Source of the DNA: Camillea tinctor
Taxonomy: Eukaryota; Ascomycota; Sordariomycetes; Xylariales; Xylariaceae
Length of the DNA stretch: 64,000 nt
Direction: 5' to 3'
Assembly: GCA_022578605.1 (NCBI GenBank)
Contig: MU394059.1
Coordinates: 186,001 to 250,000, forward strand
Each line of letters begins with the position of its first letter. Positions within the stretch are counted from its first letter, which is position 1. The translations under genes and the position numbers were made by a program. A model generated the notes under the pieces. It worked only from the letters and a program-made list of their open reading frames with translations, made no database searches and was not told where the DNA came from. Positions 1 through 10,215 of the stretch are shown here, piece after piece.

Positions 1-3000
1 TCTATCAACATGGCCTTGCCCCTGAGCAGATGGAGAAACTGCGTTGCCAGTGAAAGCGACGACACGCCCAGGAGTTGTCGGCTTCAAGGGGGACCGGAAG
101 CAGGATTTGGATGGCGAAAGCGTACGGTCCCATCGCGAGGGTTTATCGCGCGGAGGGTGGCGTTCGTATTCGGAACCTTCGGTGAGAATGGAGTCTTCAG
201 GGTCCGCATCGTCACTCGGCACTTGAAGGAATCCATTGGTAGCCCCGTTCCGGCCAACCCCAGAGACTGCTTGACCTGATGTAAATAATGATGTTTTTGG
301 CTGTCCTTTGCGGGGTGTGAAGTTCTTTTTCTGCTCAATGGTGGGATATGCCTCGCGCTCAGGAGTTGACTGGGTAGATGGAGAGGATTGATGTGAGGCG
401 GAGGGTGAAGCTGCATTAGGTTCCGGTACGGTATTGTTTGGGTGATGAGCAGGTCCGGTTGAGAACAGATCAATTCGACGCTCCGGACTTGGTCGGAACT
501 CTTTCTGGGGAATTGGCCGGAATAGGCCTGTCGACCAAAGCGAGGCCTGAGGCCGCGTTGGTTGAGGTTGCTGAATCTTCGGCTGTTCAACTCGTTGTGG
601 CCGGCTAGGCGTTTCTGTTGATTCCGCTTGAGGACCATCCTTCTGTGGTAGGGTCGCAGGCGATGAGAAAAATGACAGAATATCGAACCCACCAAAGAAC
701 CGAGATTTCTTTTTCTGCGTAGTTGGGGGTGCAGGTTCGGGTTCGGGCTCGGGCTTTTTAGCTTGCTGCTGTAACATCGAGTACTCAGACACATTTGCAG
801 GCTCCGATGATTGTAGATGATTTCTGTACTGAGGTCTTGAACCTGGGCGTCCAGAAATGGCAGGCAATTCCTGACCATCGCTTTCAGGACCTGGTTCCGG
901 CTCTTCGAGGTCTCCTTCCAGTGAAGAGAAATCCGAAAAATGCTCCGGTATCTCATGATCTGATATTGAGGGGGATGATTCCTTTTGCGACTCTTCTGGC
1001 GAATCGTGTTCGGGCGGTGTTGGCTCTCTACTGGGTTCCTCTTGTGGGAGATGCTGATTTTGTATTTCCTGTGTCGTGGGCTTGTTGGCACGTGGCTGTT
1101 CTCTTCGTCGAGTCATGACATCTTCTTCGGCTTCACTTCGTCCACTGTCCTCTCCAATCTCTATTTGTAGAGCACTAGTGATGTCGTCTTTGTAAATGAG
1201 CCGTCTGCCACTTCTTCTCCAAGGACTGAGGACTTTGCTTCGCCGCGCTGGGCTATCCGACTCTGGCTCGATCTGCTCTGCTTCTGGCTCATGTTCCGAA
1301 AATGTCTTATCCGGTGATGGGCGAGAGGCTTCAATGTCCCAAAGGTCAAAATCATCGTCCATATCAAGCATTTCACCTCCTTGCTCCGCATCATCCCCCG
1401 GCTCGTCTAAACCCCCATCCAATTGCATTCTCTCTGGTTCTGTGATGTGATTAGATGTATTATGACTTGCTGCCGTTCCACGGTGAGCAAAGGTGCTCGT
1501 ATTTCGCGAACTTGTTTGCTCGGAAGTTGATATCCGGCTATTTTGGGGATGAGGATCGTCGAGGTCTGCTAACCAATCGATTTCGTTGTCGCTGGGGGGT
1601 ATCGTTCTGGTAGGGTTCTTAGCCACAGAGCCATTTCCTAGTTCCCCGTCGCGTCGCAATCGATTATTGGAGTTATGTATGGACTCTCCGAATGCATCAG
1701 AATTCATAGAACCACGCCTGCCTGAAGCATATTCACTATCGGGAAGGCCACTAGCTACATCATGTGATGATCTTCGCTGGGCCTGAATTGCGACTGGCCC
1801 TATACTCTGAGCAAGCGATGCTATGGCGTGGAACGCTGGTTGTGTATAGGAGGGCCGTCTGATATGGCGGCTTGACGAAGTCGGTGATCTCGGAACAGAT
1901 GAGCCCCTGAATGGACTCCCAAGGCTACTTTCACGGCCATCAGGGGATGACCTGTCAGACATAACATTCTGGAGAGTACGCCCTACTCGGACGATAGGTG
2001 AGAGAGTTGGTCTTCTGCCATGAATCGGGGCTTCATGTGACTTGGATCTATCTGATGCATCCTTATCTGAAACAGGTTTAGCTGATGGCGATACCTCAGA
2101 TGACGCTCTCTCTCTTCCTGGTCCTCCGTTCATATCATCCTGTATTTCGGATGGGCCGTAGTCTATAGCGCGAGGTCGCGTCATCGCTGGTGGTAATGAA
2201 GGCGCATCTCGATGAGCATTAGGGGGATTAGAGGCAGGGGGCTGCGATCCGGATCCGGCCCCGGCCGCGTTGTCGATCTCGTTTGCTCTAAAAGAGCCCG
2301 CATTAGAGGAGGAAGTATCATCTGGTGTCGGGAGCCTGGTCGTCCCTAAGTTCGAGGCAGGGCTCCTACTGCTCGTATTCGAGTTCTGAGTGACTGCTTG
2401 TCCCCCCGTATTTGCTTGTGATGGCGGTGGCATCGTAGTGCGTGCTGTCGGCTTCGGGGTTGCAGCCTCCAGAACTACATCTGGGATTTCGGAAAAGGAA
2501 TCGTCGTACGGCCCGTCGGTCTCGGCATGATTTGTAGCAGACGTCGGCTTCATAGGCAAACGCCCTGGAGTAGCGGCATGGAGTATGCTGTCTGGAAGAG
2601 TTGAGAACGAGTCGTCGACATGTGGCGCTTTGCCTGTAAAGACTTGTCGGGCTAAGTGACCTGATCTAGGCCGTCTAGGACTCTTTGACATTGCGCGTAC
2701 GCTCTGATGACTGCTGTCCTCCAAAGAACGGTTTAACGCCTCAAGTCGATCTTGCTCCGTAGTGGGTTGATCCGCTGTCTGGTGACTTGATGATTGTTGG
2801 CTTTTGTTGGCTTGTGTGCTCTCACGCAGCGATTTCAGAGTCTCCTGAATGATCAGACTCGTCTCATCTCCCATTTCTGCGTGTTCCAGTTCATCGGGTT
2901 CTTCAGGGATACCGCTGATATTTGCGTTGAACGACGCTTGGAACGATGGTAGGGATTCCACCGCGATCATGCTAAAGTCGGATGCATGCGCAAGAGTATC

Positions 3001-4197
3001 TTGGCCGTTGTAGGTCACCCCCTCGACCTGGTCCATATCTGAGTCCGTATCACTATGTGGTTCCATGCCCGGGGCATCCTCGCTCATAAAGTCGTGATCC
3101 GTGGCGAGATCCTGGTGCGATGATGTGCGTGATGTTGATCTTCGTTGTATGCTGTCGAGTTCTCGTTGATGGTACATATTCGCTCTCGGTGTATCGTTTG
3201 CTTCCTGTTCTTCTTCTGCCTCTCCCATCGGGATGTCGGATATGGGAGCATCATCGTTACTCATTGCTTCCCTAGGATCTTCACCCCTAACAAAATTTGA
3301 CAGAACTTCAGACGCCGACTCTCTTCTACTCGTAGTCTCGCCCGCCTCTTCAGCGGCAGCAGCCAACATGCTTGCCTCAGCCCTGGCTTTAGCAAGGTCG
3401 ACCACTTCTGCTGGCATAAGCGATTTTCTCGGTCGACCGCGTTTCCTGCCTGTTGTTTTACCGGAGACTTGCGAAGAGGGTACCGCAGGCGTCGCAGCAG
3501 CTTTCTTGGGTGTCTTTCGAGTTTTGGGTTTCGCTTTGGGTTTCGGTTTTGGCGTGTCGTCGGCATCATCGATAGCATTCTCCATATCCATATTCATATC
3601 CACGTCTATATCCATAGGCGCATCGCTCGTCATGTTCGCCTCAGACTCCATCTCGCCGCTACGTCGCGCATGCTTGGCCGCTCTCTGTTGTATGGGGGTT
3701 CCCGACCTCTTGCGGGTGCTCGGCATGGGCGTGCCATTGCTCGTCCGCCGTGGCCGGCCACGTCGTCGCGGAGTCTTGGTGTCATCTCGATCGTTTAGGG
3801 GAACGGTGGTAGTTGTCGTGTTTTTCCTCAGGAGAGAACGTTGGGTTTGGGTTTGGGTTGGCGACGAAGGTACAAAAAGTTTGCGTGGAACAAGGCCCCG
3901 TCTCAGCGCTTCCTCGGCCTCGACGGTGACCAAGATCCTCTGGGGTGCATTCTCGTCGCCGACGTCGAGCTCGAAGGTTCGCTTCCTAGGCGAATGTCCC
4001 CTCGCAGAACTTCTCGCAGAACTTCTAGCTGAACTCCGCCTCGGACTGCTCGATAGAAGGGTTTGGTCTGGTTTTGGCCTGGGGGGTAGGGTGAGGGTGG
4101 TGCGACGCGTGCCGGCGCGCACAGAGGTTGGGACGGTTTGGACTTCATCGGCCAGCGGGTCGGGCGAGGAGGGAAGATCGAGGGCGGAATCGTCCAT
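1..4197 (-). CDS. AT-hook, intrinsically disordered nuclear protein (5' part; runs off left edge)
   Basis: An uninterrupted frame runs from an ATG at 4197 to the window edge, 1,399 codons with no stop (read triplet by triplet). The start has a good context (ACCATGG) and is the first ATG of the frame. Two AT-hook cores are visible: RRRGRPRR near residue 141 and RKRGRPRK near residue 250; both bind the minor groove of AT-rich DNA in known families. Most of the chain is Ser/Pro/Glu/Asp-rich low-complexity sequence. Two internal copies of a short motif, DSFSxxPDxxLxAATP, lie near residues 526 and 560. KPKPKAKPKTRK-like basic runs suggest nuclear location. I do not recognise an enzymatic domain. 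Similar proteins are often annotated only as AT-hook DNA-binding proteins, so a chromatin-associated role is inference. The C-terminus is outside the window. It is divergent from the gene starting at 5654, with 1.45 kb between them. Confidence 0.8.
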   Translation of the reverse strand, partial: MDDSALDLPSSPDPLADEVQTVPTSVRAGTRRTTLTLPPRPKPDQTLLSSSPRRSSARSSARSSARGHSPRKRTFELDVGDENAPQRILVTVEAEEALRRGLVPRKLFVPSSPTQTQTQRSLLRKNTTTTTVPLNDRDDTKTPRRRGRPRRTSNGTPMPSTRKRSGTPIQQRAAKHARRSGEMESEANMTSDAPMDIDVDMNMDMENAIDDADDTPKPKPKAKPKTRKTPKKAAATPAVPSSQVSGKTTGRKRGRPRKSLMPAEVVDLAKARAEASMLAAAAEEAGETTSRRESASEVLSNFVRGEDPREAMSNDDAPISDIPMGEAEEEQEANDTPRANMYHQRELDSIQRRSTSRTSSHQDLATDHDFMSEDAPGMEPHSDTDSDMDQVEGVTYNGQDTLAHASDFSMIAVESLPSFQASFNANISGIPEEPDELEHAEMGDETSLIIQETLKSLRESTQANKSQQSSSHQTADQPTTEQDRLEALNRSLEDSSHQSVRAMSKSPRRPRSGHLARQVFTGKAPHVDDSFSTLPDSILHAATPGRLPMKPTSATNHAETDGPYDDSFSEIPDVVLEAATPKPTARTTMPPPSQANTGGQAVTQNSNTSSRSPASNLGTTRLPTPDDTSSSNAGSFRANEIDNAAGAGSGSQPPASNPPNAHRDAPSLPPAMTRPRAIDYGPSEIQDDMNGGPGRERASSEVSPSAKPVSDKDASDRSKSHEAPIHGRRPTLSPIVRVGRTLQNVMSDRSSPDGRESSLGSPFRGSSVPRSPTSSSRHIRRPSYTQPAFHAIASLAQSIGPVAIQAQRRSSHDVASGLPDSEYASGRRGSMNSDAFGESIHNSNNRLRRDGELGNGSVAKNPTRTIPPSDNEIDWLADLDDPHPQNSRISTSEQTSSRNTSTFAHRGTAASHNTSNHITEPERMQLDGGLDEPGDDAEQGGEMLDMDDDFDLWDIEASRPSPDKTFSEHEPEAEQIEPESDSPARRSKVLSPWRRSGRRLIYKDDITSALQIEIGEDSGRSEAEEDVMTRRREQPRANKPTTQEIQNQHLPQEEPSREPTPPEHDSPEESQKESSPSISDHEIPEHFSDFSSLEGDLEEPEPGPESDGQELPAISGRPGSRPQYRNHLQSSEPANVSEYSMLQQQAKKPEPEPEPAPPTTQKKKSRFFGGFDILSFFSSPATLPQKDGPQAESTETPSRPQRVEQPKIQQPQPTRPQASLWSTGLFRPIPQKEFRPSPERRIDLFSTGPAHHPNNTVPEPNAASPSASHQSSPSTQSTPEREAYPTIEQKKNFTPRKGQPKTSLFTSGQAVSGVGRNGATNGFLQVPSDDADPEDSILTEGSEYERHPPRDKPSRWDRTLSPSKSCFRSPLKPTTPGRVVAFTGNAVSPSAQGQGHVDR

Positions 4198-5653
4198 GGT
4201 TAAGCAGCGAATGGCTCATGCATTCAGACTCGACAATCAAATCTATCAACTGGTTTCCAGAACACTATAGAACATGGAGGGATGCAGCCGGGCTATACAC
4301 CACATGGGGGTAGGTTAATGGGTAAGTTAATTGTTGTATACTACCTATAAGTGTAGGTAACGAGATGGAGATGAGATGGAGAATTGGCAAATCTAAGGTT
4401 GAGAGGTCCGAGTGTTTGGCTAGTACTAGCGATAAGGCGAGAATGGGAAAATGGTCTCGAAAGCTAAGACCGGTCAAGAAAATGGAGAAAATGGAGAAGA
4501 TGGGCGAAGCGAAGAACGAGTTGGGCAGTTTGTTTACTTTTGGTTGAAAGTTTTTGGGTTTAAGCCACAGGGGGCCACCTTGAATGTGTGGGTCTAGCTG
4601 CGTGACCCGAGACAACTTGGTGACACACTTGTTATCGATTGAATGGACCTACTGCTGAATGGACCCACCTGCCACTATACACTACTAGATTGGATGCCAT
4701 ATGTACCTAGGTATCTGCATAATGTAAGTCTTTACAGGCAGGTGCTAAAGAAACCTCAGTCAGGTAAGTCTAGTACCTAGCATACTACATAGTAGTACCG
4801 TACCTGACTGAAGCAAGTAAGAGGGACATTGTTTGCCCACAGAAAAGCTTGAAGATTAAATAAGCCACAATTGCTGATTAAAACTGTATGCGTTATCGTC
4901 CATACAACTACCCCAACTTTGCCTATTATTAGTTCATTTTATTGCATGACAGAGAAAGAGAACTCTTCTAGAATACTTACGTTGACAACATTAAACCCTT
5001 GATATGAGTAAGTACCTATTGACGTAGTACTTCATGTTTAGTATATTATTTGCTAACCTAGTATATTTCATATGTCAATCATAGGTTTATTAGTATAGGT
5101 ATATACGTCCATCTTATGTCAGATCCGTGAATCCCGTCCAAATCGCACTACTTCTTGCTACTAGGTTAAAGCTAGGTATTGCGCCATCGATTCATTATTA
5201 ATACCCAGGTCACAAAGCAGCATTTTGTTGGTTCATTCGTGGAGAGTGCATTACCCATTACGCCCTATTGTATTCCCTTACATGCATTAAGCGTTAAAGT
5301 TCTTTCTTGCTTTCTCCGGGGTTCGGTTTCTTGATTTCAAATATAGCTAAGTTTGTCATCATGATGTGGGATGGGAGCCGAGTCCATGACCAGACCATCA
5401 TTTTACTATAAATCAGACGTATATCACCGTCTCTACTCAGATAGATTCCATAGACATAAAGCATCTAACCTAGCAGTTTACCATTGATACTCACTACCTA
5501 GGTATCGATCTCTTTGTTACACTTGCTTAAGAATCAAGAATCAAGTATAACTCTCAAGTGATTTCACTTATATACCTTAACTCCGTTGCTTCTTCCTCCC
5601 CTTTCCTCCTCATTATTATCATCCCCTTTCCACTACAGACACATCCATCAACC
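4198..5653. other. Divergent intergenic region / shared promoter space
   Basis: AT-rich spacer between the divergent starts at 4197 (-) and 5654 (+). It has several TACCTAGGTA-like words (about 4703, 4770 and 5503) and a pyrimidine-rich stretch just before 5654 that could be the leader of the + gene. No coding region is supportable. Confidence 0.6.
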
Positions 5654-6523
5654 ATGACCGTCAACCCCCCCTCCTCCTCCTCCTCCACCATCCCCCGCGG
5701 TCCCGTAACCGCGACCCTCAACTTCGCCACGCCCCTCCCCGCCGGCGTCCAAGCCTTCAACTACACCTCCACTCCGCCCGCAGGCCAACCCAAAACCAAC
5801 GTCGTCCCCTCCCCGCAGTCCGTAGTAATCCAGGACATCCGGGGCCGCGAGTCATCCTTCACGCTCGACCACGACGCCTTCGAGATCGTGCGCCAGGTCG
5901 CGCCGTCGCGCGAGACCGAGTTCGTGGACGACGCCTCGATCGCGGCGAACTACTACCCGGAAGTGACCAGGCTGCTGCTGTCGCGGATCGCGGGCAGCAC
6001 GCGGGTGGTGATCTTCGACCACACGGTGCGGCGGACCGCGGGCTCGGCCGCGCGCGGCGCCGTGCTGAACGTGCACATCGACCAGACCGCGTCTTCGGCC
6101 GCAAAGCGCGTGGTCCGGCACTTGGGGCCCGAAGCCGAGGCCCTGCTGCAGGGGCGCTACCGCATCGTCAACGTGTGGCGGCCGCTGAACGCGGGGCCCG
6201 TGGAGTCGCAGCCGCTGGCGTACGCGAGCAGCGCGTCGCTGCGGGACGAGGACGTGCTGCCCATCGAGCACCGGTATCCCGAGGGGTACGTTGGGCAGAT
6301 CGCGGGGATCACGTACCATCCGGGGCAGGAGTGGTACTACCTCAGCGGGATGACGGGCGATGAGCGGATTCTACTCGAGTGCTTCGATAGCGAGGCGCTG
6401 AAGGAGGGGTCGGGTGTGCGGGGGGGCCGAGCGGCGCACACGGCTTTCAATGACCCGCGGACGAGGCCGGATGCCGAGGGTAGGGAAAGCATTGAGGTGC
6501 GGGCGTTGGTTTTTGGACCGTGA
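5654..6523 (+). CDS. AsaB/CmcJ-type hydroxylase-desaturase (GA4-desaturase-like family)
   Basis: Intronless, 289 residues, within the usual size of this fungal family. The start at 5654 (ACCATGACC) is preferred over the 32-codon upstream extension, which is leader-like. Family-type motifs are VIFDHTVRR (about 119-127), VHIDQT with the H141-x-D143 pair, NVWRPL (about 173-178), YYLSGMTGDE (about 228-237) and AHTAFNDP with H262. In this family the HxD...H pattern is thought to hold a catalytic iron, and members carry out hydroxylation or desaturation in secondary metabolism. The substrate here is unknown, and no biosynthetic cluster genes flank it, so it looks like an orphan tailoring enzyme. 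Coding sequence is very GC-rich compared with the flanks. Probably cytosolic: no signal peptide or membrane segment is seen. Confidence 0.85.
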   Translation: MTVNPPSSSSSTIPRGPVTATLNFATPLPAGVQAFNYTSTPPAGQPKTNVVPSPQSVVIQDIRGRESSFTLDHDAFEIVRQVAPSRETEFVDDASIAANYYPEVTRLLLSRIAGSTRVVIFDHTVRRTAGSAARGAVLNVHIDQTASSAAKRVVRHLGPEAEALLQGRYRIVNVWRPLNAGPVESQPLAYASSASLRDEDVLPIEHRYPEGYVGQIAGITYHPGQEWYYLSGMTGDERILLECFDSEALKEGSGVRGGRAAHTAFNDPRTRPDAEGRESIEVRALVFGP

Positions 6524-7092
6524 TTGGGTGTGTGTGTGTGAAGGGGGGGAGGAATTGGGTAGGTAATAAGGGGGAGAGGTTATATGTGAGGATATACACG
6601 TATAGACTGGAAACATGAAAAAAAAAAAAAAAAACACGACCTAGATATACCGGTAGCTAATGGGAACACTTGGGATTATTTCTTGTGAACTGAATCCGAT
6701 TAACGTTTAAAGCCCCTTAAATGAGGAATAATATATTTCGCTTCTACCTCGGTGAGATTGATCCTTCACCTTGCTTGCCGCCGATGCTCTTGCAAACGAG
6801 AAAATAAAAATAAAAATCAGATGGTGGCGAAGATACAAATACAAGACGGCTTCGCATCTAACGTGTCCTGTCCGAAATGCGCCCATCTAAATGCTGTGTA
6901 AGTGTGTGTGTGTGTCTGTGCTGATGTACGCTCAAGCTGCTGACCACAGCAGCATGGAGGTATGCGAGAAAACAAAAGAGAAAACCTAGTATGTAGAAAT
7001 GTCATAACCTAACCGTCCTGTCCCTGACGCCCGAAAACCTGCGTCGTCCCGCATTTTGCCATCTCTGGCCCGATATCTTACGCTTAACCTAC
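6524..7092. other. Intergenic, convergent 3' ends
   Basis: Spacer between two converging genes. It contains a poly-A run near 6618-6634, a short GT repeat near 6901-6916 and AT-rich stretches suitable for 3' processing. No gene is seen. Confidence 0.5.
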
Positions 7093-8787
7093 TTACTTCC
7101 GCTTTCCTCGAGCGCTTCCGGATCGGCTCATCGCTACACCGCCAAGGCTGCTCTGTCGGCTCATCGACACCCCACCCGGGGTGGGATTCTGGCCCACAAT
7201 GCCAGGCACGAGATTTCCTGCTATGGCGCCTGTAGGCTCATCTCTCAAGCTAGATGAGGCAACACCCAGCGCCTCCGATAGTGCCTCGGTCGAGGGTCGG
7301 GGGCCTTGGACGAAGGTCGCATACTTATTCTTGCGCTGCGGTGCTCCCATGACCTCAAGCAATCGACGTCCACCGTTGTTGACATCCAAGTTGGAACCGA
7401 CGCCATGGCGGCTCTGGTAGTTCTTGAGTATGTTCATAACTGATAGATCATGTGATGCGTCGTCCGGATTTAAACTCGCAGGCGTGTTCGACTCTGATTT
7501 GACGTAGGCTTTGGAATACTGAGAGTGCACCAGCGGGGGGAGCTTCGGCTCTTGCGCTGCCATCTTATCTAGGTTGCCGGGAATCTCGAAATTCGCGAGA
7601 CCTTCTAGTCCAAGAATCTTGTCGTCGTAGAAATTGTGATGACTCTGGCCTCCGCGGGTGCTTCGAGTTGCGTGGGACGGCTGCCGCTCCATGGTGGGAG
7701 CAGCAAGCTCGTCTTCATCCTCGGCCGCATCTCCATTGCCATTCTCACTTTCTTCGGGGGAAGGAAGGACATTCCCGTTTAAATCACGGCGGGTTAGAAG
7801 ATGCTTGTGGGCTGCTACAGCTGCGGTGTTATAGGTCAATGAAAGCTCCTTGTCGGTGAACAGCTTCTCAATGCTATAGACTGGGCCAGTCTCTTTGCGC
7901 AGAGTCCCAAATCTGTCGCTTTGCCAGAACGGGGTGGTGTTGGATGTATCGAACCCACGTCGCATGGGCGCCGGAGAACCATCATCGTCGGCTCCATTTC
8001 GCTTTCTCTTCTTGTTCTCCGAGAAGCCCGGGAGCTCCTCCATCTCTCGTCGCAGTCGCGTGTTCCGCTTGCCATGGGTTCCGCCGGGGCTCGAGGGGTT
8101 GGTAAGGCTGAATTGGTTGGGGTGCAAGAGGAGTGCCGAACTGTCGGATATCTCGATTGCCTCTTTCTCCTTGCTCAGACGGTACTTCTTGGAAATGATG
8201 GTGTTGATCAATCGGTCTCGGAGGGTGCTTGCCAGCGCTCTGTGCTCTCTCTTGGCAACTTCGAGTTTATATGCGTAGGTGTTGTGATGTTCGAGCATCT
8301 TCCGCTCGTACTCATACTGGGAGGGTGTTAGCTGATGCCGGTAGCTGACGACCATGCCAACGAAGCAGCATACCTTCTGAGCCGTCAACTCGTAGTCGCG
8401 GTTCTCCACCAGATCTTCTACTTGGTGTACCCATTCCTGGAATGTCGGACCGGCCATCTCCAGCAAACTTCTATTATTCGTGTTGTTGTTGTTTCCGCCA
8501 TTGGTGGCCTGCGAGAGCTCTCGGTACTCGCGATCAATCTCGTCCAGAGGTTGGTCAGCATAAGGATCAACGCGACCAACGAGGTTGACGTCGACTTGGA
8601 TTTTCTGGAGCTCTTCTCGGTACTGTCGATCTTTGTCGCGGCTGAACTGTTCGGCGAGAATACTCAAGCGATCGGTCAGGACTTGTTTTTTCTTGTCTCG
8701 TTTGGTCTGAGGCTGAGGAGATTGACGATTGACAGTCTTGTTCAGAGCTGCCACGGTGGAGGCCTGCGCAGGTTCGGTGGCCGCCAT
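7093..8787 (-). CDS. Sds3-like protein, probable Rpd3L-type histone deacetylase complex subunit
   Basis: Single-exon frame of 564 residues from an ATG at 8787. The N-terminal part (about 36-75) reads DRLSILAEQFSRDKDRQYRE, then a predicted helical segment with VDPYAD, resembling the coiled-coil start of Sds3/BRMS1-family proteins, which scaffold Sin3-Rpd3 deacetylase complexes in the nucleus. A second helical region (about 110-215) is rich in charged residues and contains ENRDYELTAQKVCCFVGM. Further on, ELPGFSENKKRKRNG is a likely nuclear localisation signal. The C-terminal 200 residues are low-complexity. The assignment to the Sds3-like family is by eye; an alternative is another fungal coiled-coil nuclear protein. 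The 5' flank (8788-9060) is AT-rich with a poly-A run. No introns are needed. Confidence 0.6.
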   Translation of the reverse strand: MAATEPAQASTVAALNKTVNRQSPQPQTKRDKKKQVLTDRLSILAEQFSRDKDRQYREELQKIQVDVNLVGRVDPYADQPLDEIDREYRELSQATNGGNNNNTNNRSLLEMAGPTFQEWVHQVEDLVENRDYELTAQKVCCFVGMVVSYRHQLTPSQYEYERKMLEHHNTYAYKLEVAKREHRALASTLRDRLINTIISKKYRLSKEKEAIEISDSSALLLHPNQFSLTNPSSPGGTHGKRNTRLRREMEELPGFSENKKRKRNGADDDGSPAPMRRGFDTSNTTPFWQSDRFGTLRKETGPVYSIEKLFTDKELSLTYNTAAVAAHKHLLTRRDLNGNVLPSPEESENGNGDAAEDEDELAAPTMERQPSHATRSTRGGQSHHNFYDDKILGLEGLANFEIPGNLDKMAAQEPKLPPLVHSQYSKAYVKSESNTPASLNPDDASHDLSVMNILKNYQSRHGVGSNLDVNNGGRRLLEVMGAPQRKNKYATFVQGPRPSTEALSEALGVASSSLRDEPTGAIAGNLVPGIVGQNPTPGGVSMSRQSSLGGVAMSRSGSARGKRK

Positions 8788-10215
8788 CTTGACTTAGGCG
8801 GAGGGTAGAATTCGATACGCAGGCTCAGGACGGAAGCTATAATGTGGTGTATGTTGCGGTTAAGTGAGAGAGAAAAAAAAGATAAAAACGGGGAATAGAG
8901 GTTCTTTGATGCTATTTAGCAGTCGTGGTTTTCAGCTCGTAGGTTCCATACGAAATGGCAGTGGTAAAACTGAGAAGAAGAAAGGAAAGAGACTTGAAGA
9001 ATAATAGGTTTTTGTGTCAGTGTATATGTCAAGGAAAGTAGAGTGCAGTCGGGAGAAAATAATTTAATCCCAGAATACCCTTGAAAAACTTTGTGGTGGT
9101 GGTAATAGTAGTAGTAGAAGTAGGAGTAGTAGTAGTAATGGTGGGAGTGAATGTGGGAGGAGTAGGTAATTGTTTGGAAGATAGTACCAAGGTACTGTTT
9201 GGTGAGAAAAAAAGATTAAGAGACTTTCATGACCTACAAACACACTACACACTAATAACCTTCAGGTCCAACATTACTGACGGTTGGTGGTGGATGGTGG
9301 AGGTACTTTGGTACTTCCAGCTTACACACTTACACTAAAATGAATTGTTGCAGCGCATTTGCTTGCGAAATGCCAGCCTTTTTTTTCTGAGCCCCACAGA
9401 TAGCCGTCATTCTGTCCCGCCGAGTTTCCTCTTTGGGAACAACAAGCGATCGAATTCCGATATCCAATAGAAATCCTCTTACTTGGTCTACACTTACAAG
9501 CGATTGGAGTTATATGTACCAATATGTAGGAACCCAACTACCTAACCTAACCTATCCTATTGGAAATCACCCTACAGGCACCTCTTGTACGCCATTTACG
9601 GAATTCAGCATTGTCTACCTTGCAGCGCACTTCATGATGGAGAGCATTTCTATTCGACCAATCCCAGTCTGATGCATGATGAGGTAGGTGGTTTATGTAC
9701 TGAATCAGCTGCCAGCATCGTTATGCGTGTCATTTTCAGTCGACTCAGAAGAAGCAAAAGAGGGTCTGTTTAGTCTTATGTGGAATTTAATTTCGTACCT
9801 ACATGGAGGATATCGTAAAGTTTATGGCGTATATAGACGAGAAGGTCGCACGCCCCGTTACTATATACCTAGTCTGACAGTTAAAGTACGTACATAGACA
9901 TCTATCAACTTTCCAACCCCGGACGCCTCCTCCTAAAATAAGTTTAGTCAACATATTCAGAGTGACTACAATTTAATGAAGTAGAAGAATACTTGGGTTA
10001 TATCCATGCCTGGTATGCATGCTGTGAACAGGATTTCGGCTTTGGATCGGGTTGCAAGAGCAAATATAGATGCATACTAGGTGTATATCATTTCACGTAC
10101 CTTGATCGATTACATTATCCCCCCCAGAGAGGAATAAATAGCCAACCCAACGTTGCAGCATTATCGCTGCTTAGATTATATTGTGGATGAGATTTAAATA
10201 TTTCTCTCCTCATGA
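8788..10215. other. Intergenic region with short trinucleotide repeats
   Basis: AT-rich spacer between the head of the Sds3-like gene and the tail of the Cog7-like gene. It contains an irregular GTA/GTG repeat at about 9095-9165 and TACCTA words near 9540 and 9870. Open frames here are short and lack recognisable motifs; I see no gene. Confidence 0.5.
9095..9165. repeat. Degenerate trinucleotide repeat (GTA/GTG)
   Basis: A run of imperfect GTA, GTG and GAA triplets, purine/T-rich on the + strand, in a non-coding spacer. Confidence 0.6.

Noticed and set aside
84..1091. Minus-strand frame of 335 codons
   Set aside because: It lies inside the longer AT-hook reading frame in another phase and has a composition (His/Arg/Ser-rich) expected of an off-frame shadow.
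3233..4270. Plus-strand frame of 345 codons
   Set aside because: Antisense shadow of the AT-hook gene; it has no domain, and low-complexity Ser/Arg/Gly runs mirror the opposite strand.
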